34,960 bases of DNA. It comes from an uncultured Clostridia bacterium (GTDB taxonomy: Bacteria; Bacillota; Clostridia; TANB77; CAG-508). Made by a program: the position numbers and the translations under genes. Below, piece after piece: positions 33,630 to 34,960 of the stretch (positions are counted from its first letter, which is position 1; every line of letters begins with the position of its first letter). The stretch lies in NCBI GenBank assembly GCA_944388735.1, contig CALXJX010000011.1, forward strand, positions 1 through 34,960. Direction: 5' to 3'. The notes under the pieces were generated by a model that saw only the letters and a program-made list of their open reading frames with translations, was not told the DNA's origin and did no database searches.

Positions 33630-34235
33630 TTATTCGTTATTCATTGCTTCAAGAATTTCTTTTAAAGAAATAGGTCCCGCTCTTACAATTTTTATATGGT
33701 CAGATGTACAGTCTACTATGGTACTACTTTTTCCAAACGTAACTTCTCCTTCAAGCATTCCGTTTAACGTTGGACATGCTTTTTCTATTTCATTTAGCGT
33801 TTTACATGTTGGCTCTCCGCTTTGATTAGCACTACTCATAAAAATAGGACTGCCTGTTTTTCTTATTAATTCTTCTATTGGCTCTGAAGTTGCCATTCTA
33901 ACTGCAATTGTATTTTTACCATTGTTTATGTACTCTGGAAGTTCTGCTTTTTTGGGTAAAATTAATGTTATTGGGCCCGGCATTAGTTTTCGAATTAGTT
34001 TTTCTACTTTGTCATTTACTATGGCAATACTTTTTATTTGTTCTTCACTTTCACACATTACAGGAAATGGCTTGCTTTGTGGACGATTTTTTGTTTTTAA
34101 TAAGTTATTATATGCTTTTTTAGAAGATATTCTTGCACATATTCCAAATACTGTATCTGTAGGTACACTTATTACACCGTCATTTTTTAGTATCTCTGCT
34201 AATTCACTTGTTTCATTTTGTTTATATATTTTCAT
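33630..34235 (-). CDS. L-threonylcarbamoyladenylate synthase (YrdC/Sua5 family)
   Basis: Makes threonylcarbamoyl-AMP from Thr, bicarbonate and ATP for the t6A37 modification of ANN-decoding tRNAs. The 201 residues are a YrdC domain without the C-terminal extension of long Sua5/YwlC proteins. Motifs: VPTDTVFGICAR (about 22-33), KNRPQSKPFPVMC, LMPGPITLILP, TIAVRMATSEP, FMSSANQSGEPTC and VRAGPISLKEI. TAGGAGG precedes the ATG at good spacing. A terminator-like hairpin and an extended -10 lie upstream. Confidence 0.93.
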   Translation of the reverse strand: MKIYKQNETSELAEILKNDGVISVPTDTVFGICARISSKKAYNNLLKTKNRPQSKPFPVMCESEEQIKSIAIVNDKVEKLIRKLMPGPITLILPKKAELPEYINNGKNTIAVRMATSEPIEELIRKTGSPIFMSSANQSGEPTCKTLNEIEKACPTLNGMLEGEVTFGKSSTIVDCTSDHIKIVRAGPISLKEILEAMNNE

Positions 34236-34340
34236 TTTTATTACCTCCTACTAAGAAAAATTATATCACATTTTTATTACAAGACCACCTGTATAGTTCT
34301 ACTGTGCATTCGTTAAAGCTCAGCGACTTTTCTATTGTAG

Positions 34341-34412
34341 AAAAAAAGAAATACTCCCACAAATTTCTAGAGCTACTCATTTTAGATAATCTCAGAATTT
34401 CGTGGGAGTAAT
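34341..34412 (-). terminator. Terminator-like hairpin upstream of the YrdC-type gene
   Basis: The minus strand has TTACTCCCACGAAATTCTGAG pairing with CT-AGAAATTTGTGGGAGTA (the 9-bp core TACTCCCAC/GTGGGAGTA is perfect), then a run of seven T (34341-34347). It lies more than 100 bases upstream of the gene. Confidence 0.7.
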
Positions 34413-34568
34413 TTTTGGAGCGTTTAGGGAGGTTATTTGCGAAAAATTTACTTAATTCTCAAAGTGTTCCTCCCATATTTTACTCAATAAAATATTTGAT
34501 TAATCAACTGTTGAAATTAGTATAACATATGATCTATAAATTTCAAAGCATTTTATACACACTTAAAA

Positions 34569-34596
34569 AGGAAAATTGATGTTACTCAATTTTCCT
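34569..34596 (-). terminator. Intrinsic terminator after the toxin gene
   Basis: AGGAAAATTGA, loop GTAACA, TCAATTTTCCT forms a perfect 11-bp stem, followed by T-rich sequence on the minus strand. It is about 210 bases after the stop of the MazF/PemK-like gene. Confidence 0.7.
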
Positions 34597-34804
34597 GTAA
34601 TACTATTATAGGTAAAAACCTATAACATATTTGTGCTATTAGTTTATGCTAAAAACTTAAAAATATTCATAATACTAAAAATCTTAAAAGATTTTCGTAT
34701 TTGTTAATTGTTACCATTGTTTTGATAAAAACAACATATTTGTAATTTAATTTTACCACTTATATTATAAAATGTCAAATATTTTGCTTTTTTATTTTTA
34801 ATTC

Positions 34805-34960
34805 TTAATTTTTTTTTAGTTTTTCAATATACTTATTTAAATTTTCAATCTTTTCTTCATATTTCTTTATATTTTTAATTAAACCTAAACTCACATATAA
34901 AGAATTATCTATATTTTTTATATCTTCTTTTGAAAGTTTAGTTATGTAATTTCCTAATCT
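34805..34960 (-). CDS. MazF/PemK-type toxin, C-terminal part only
   Basis: The window edge cuts the gene; 51 residues and the stop remain. The segment YITKLSKEDIKNIDNSLYVS followed by LGL matches the C-terminal helix of MazF/PemK (EndoA) mRNA interferases, which in clostridia reads much like LSDEDMEKVDEALKISLGL. A Lys/Glu-rich tail (KYEEKIENLNKYIEKLKKN) extends past the usual end. The catalytic region and any antitoxin lie beyond the window, so function cannot be judged. Confidence 0.6.
   Translation of the reverse strand, partial: RLGNYITKLSKEDIKNIDNSLYVSLGLIKNIKKYEEKIENLNKYIEKLKKN

Larger units (their letters stand above)
34236..34804. other. Intergenic region rich in hairpins
   Basis: No gene is seen. 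On the minus strand it holds an extended -10 box TGTGATATAAT (about 34258-34268) for the YrdC-type gene, the terminator-like hairpin at 34348-34412, a weak GGGAGG/CCTCCC pair (34427-34474), a terminator at 34569-34596, TATAGGT/ACCTATA (34607-34624) and AAAATCTT/AAGATTTT (34678-34695). No T-box or riboswitch consensus was found. Confidence 0.6.

Noticed and set aside
34298-34325. Another remnant of the palindromic element (CTACTGTGCATTCG)
   Set aside because: The match to the core end is only about 10 bases and no second half or arms were found.
34236-34440. T-box riboswitch upstream of the YrdC-type gene
   Set aside because: AGGTGGT is present, but the full T-box consensus, a specifier loop and the proper antiterminator arrangement are absent.

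Overview
This window is AT-rich, densely coded DNA from an endospore-forming Firmicute, most likely a class Clostridia anaerobe. The evidence is a gerKA-gerKB-gerKC germinant receptor operon, a 24-codon spoVM gene, strong AGGAGG ribosome binding sites, sigma-A promoters, an L-lactate dehydrogenase, and the PP2C-prkC-rsgA-rpe and spoVM/rpmB neighbourhoods known from Bacillus. I cannot name a species. No rRNA, tRNA, CRISPR array, transposase or phage module was seen.

Layout, left to right: the tail of an unknown gene (2-61); a 553-codon protein with RelA/SpoT-synthetase-like motifs (219-1880); then on the minus strand an O-methyltransferase, a 671-residue coiled-coil/TPR-like protein, a 73-residue Cys-rich protein, typA, plsC, cmk, a P-loop/Asp23 fusion and a membrane-anchored transglutaminase-like protein (1928-10593). 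The plus-strand gerK operon and a 59-residue two-helix protein follow (11000-15398). Next on the minus strand are rnr, secG and ldh (15665-19236), and then a DUF4364 regulator and rpmB (plus), spoVM and a 49-residue membrane peptide (minus), and nth, a small Cys protein and a bactofilin-like membrane protein (plus). The rest is minus strand: rpe, rsgA, prkC and its PP2C phosphatase (23125-27590), mutS2, a divergent secF and secD, an HD-domain protein, a YrdC/Sua5-family protein, and the C-terminal end of a MazF/PemK-type toxin at the right edge.

The most striking observation is a recoding signal. Three otherwise intact genes (gerKA, the PP2C phosphatase, the HD protein) each need exactly one +1 frameshift. 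All three shifts fall on an in-frame CGG codon followed by A or T, so that skipping the C puts a conserved glycine (GGA/GGT) in frame. Reading every CGG on the coding strands by eye, I found no other in-frame CGG in about ten thousand codons. This suggests CGG is unassigned or starved here and serves as a +1 frameshift signal. A coincidence of errors is the main alternative.

The second is a family of palindromic elements. Three copies of a 120-bp imperfect-palindrome core (10741, 15451, 30203), one internally deleted copy (about 15103) and one half copy (20746) share the core, but each lies inside different outer inverted-repeat arms. Within a locus the arms pair almost perfectly; between loci they are unrelated. 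Either the element enters hairpin loops, or the arms are homogenised within each copy. Other palindromes occur at 8417-8545, 23097-23142 and 33549-33602.
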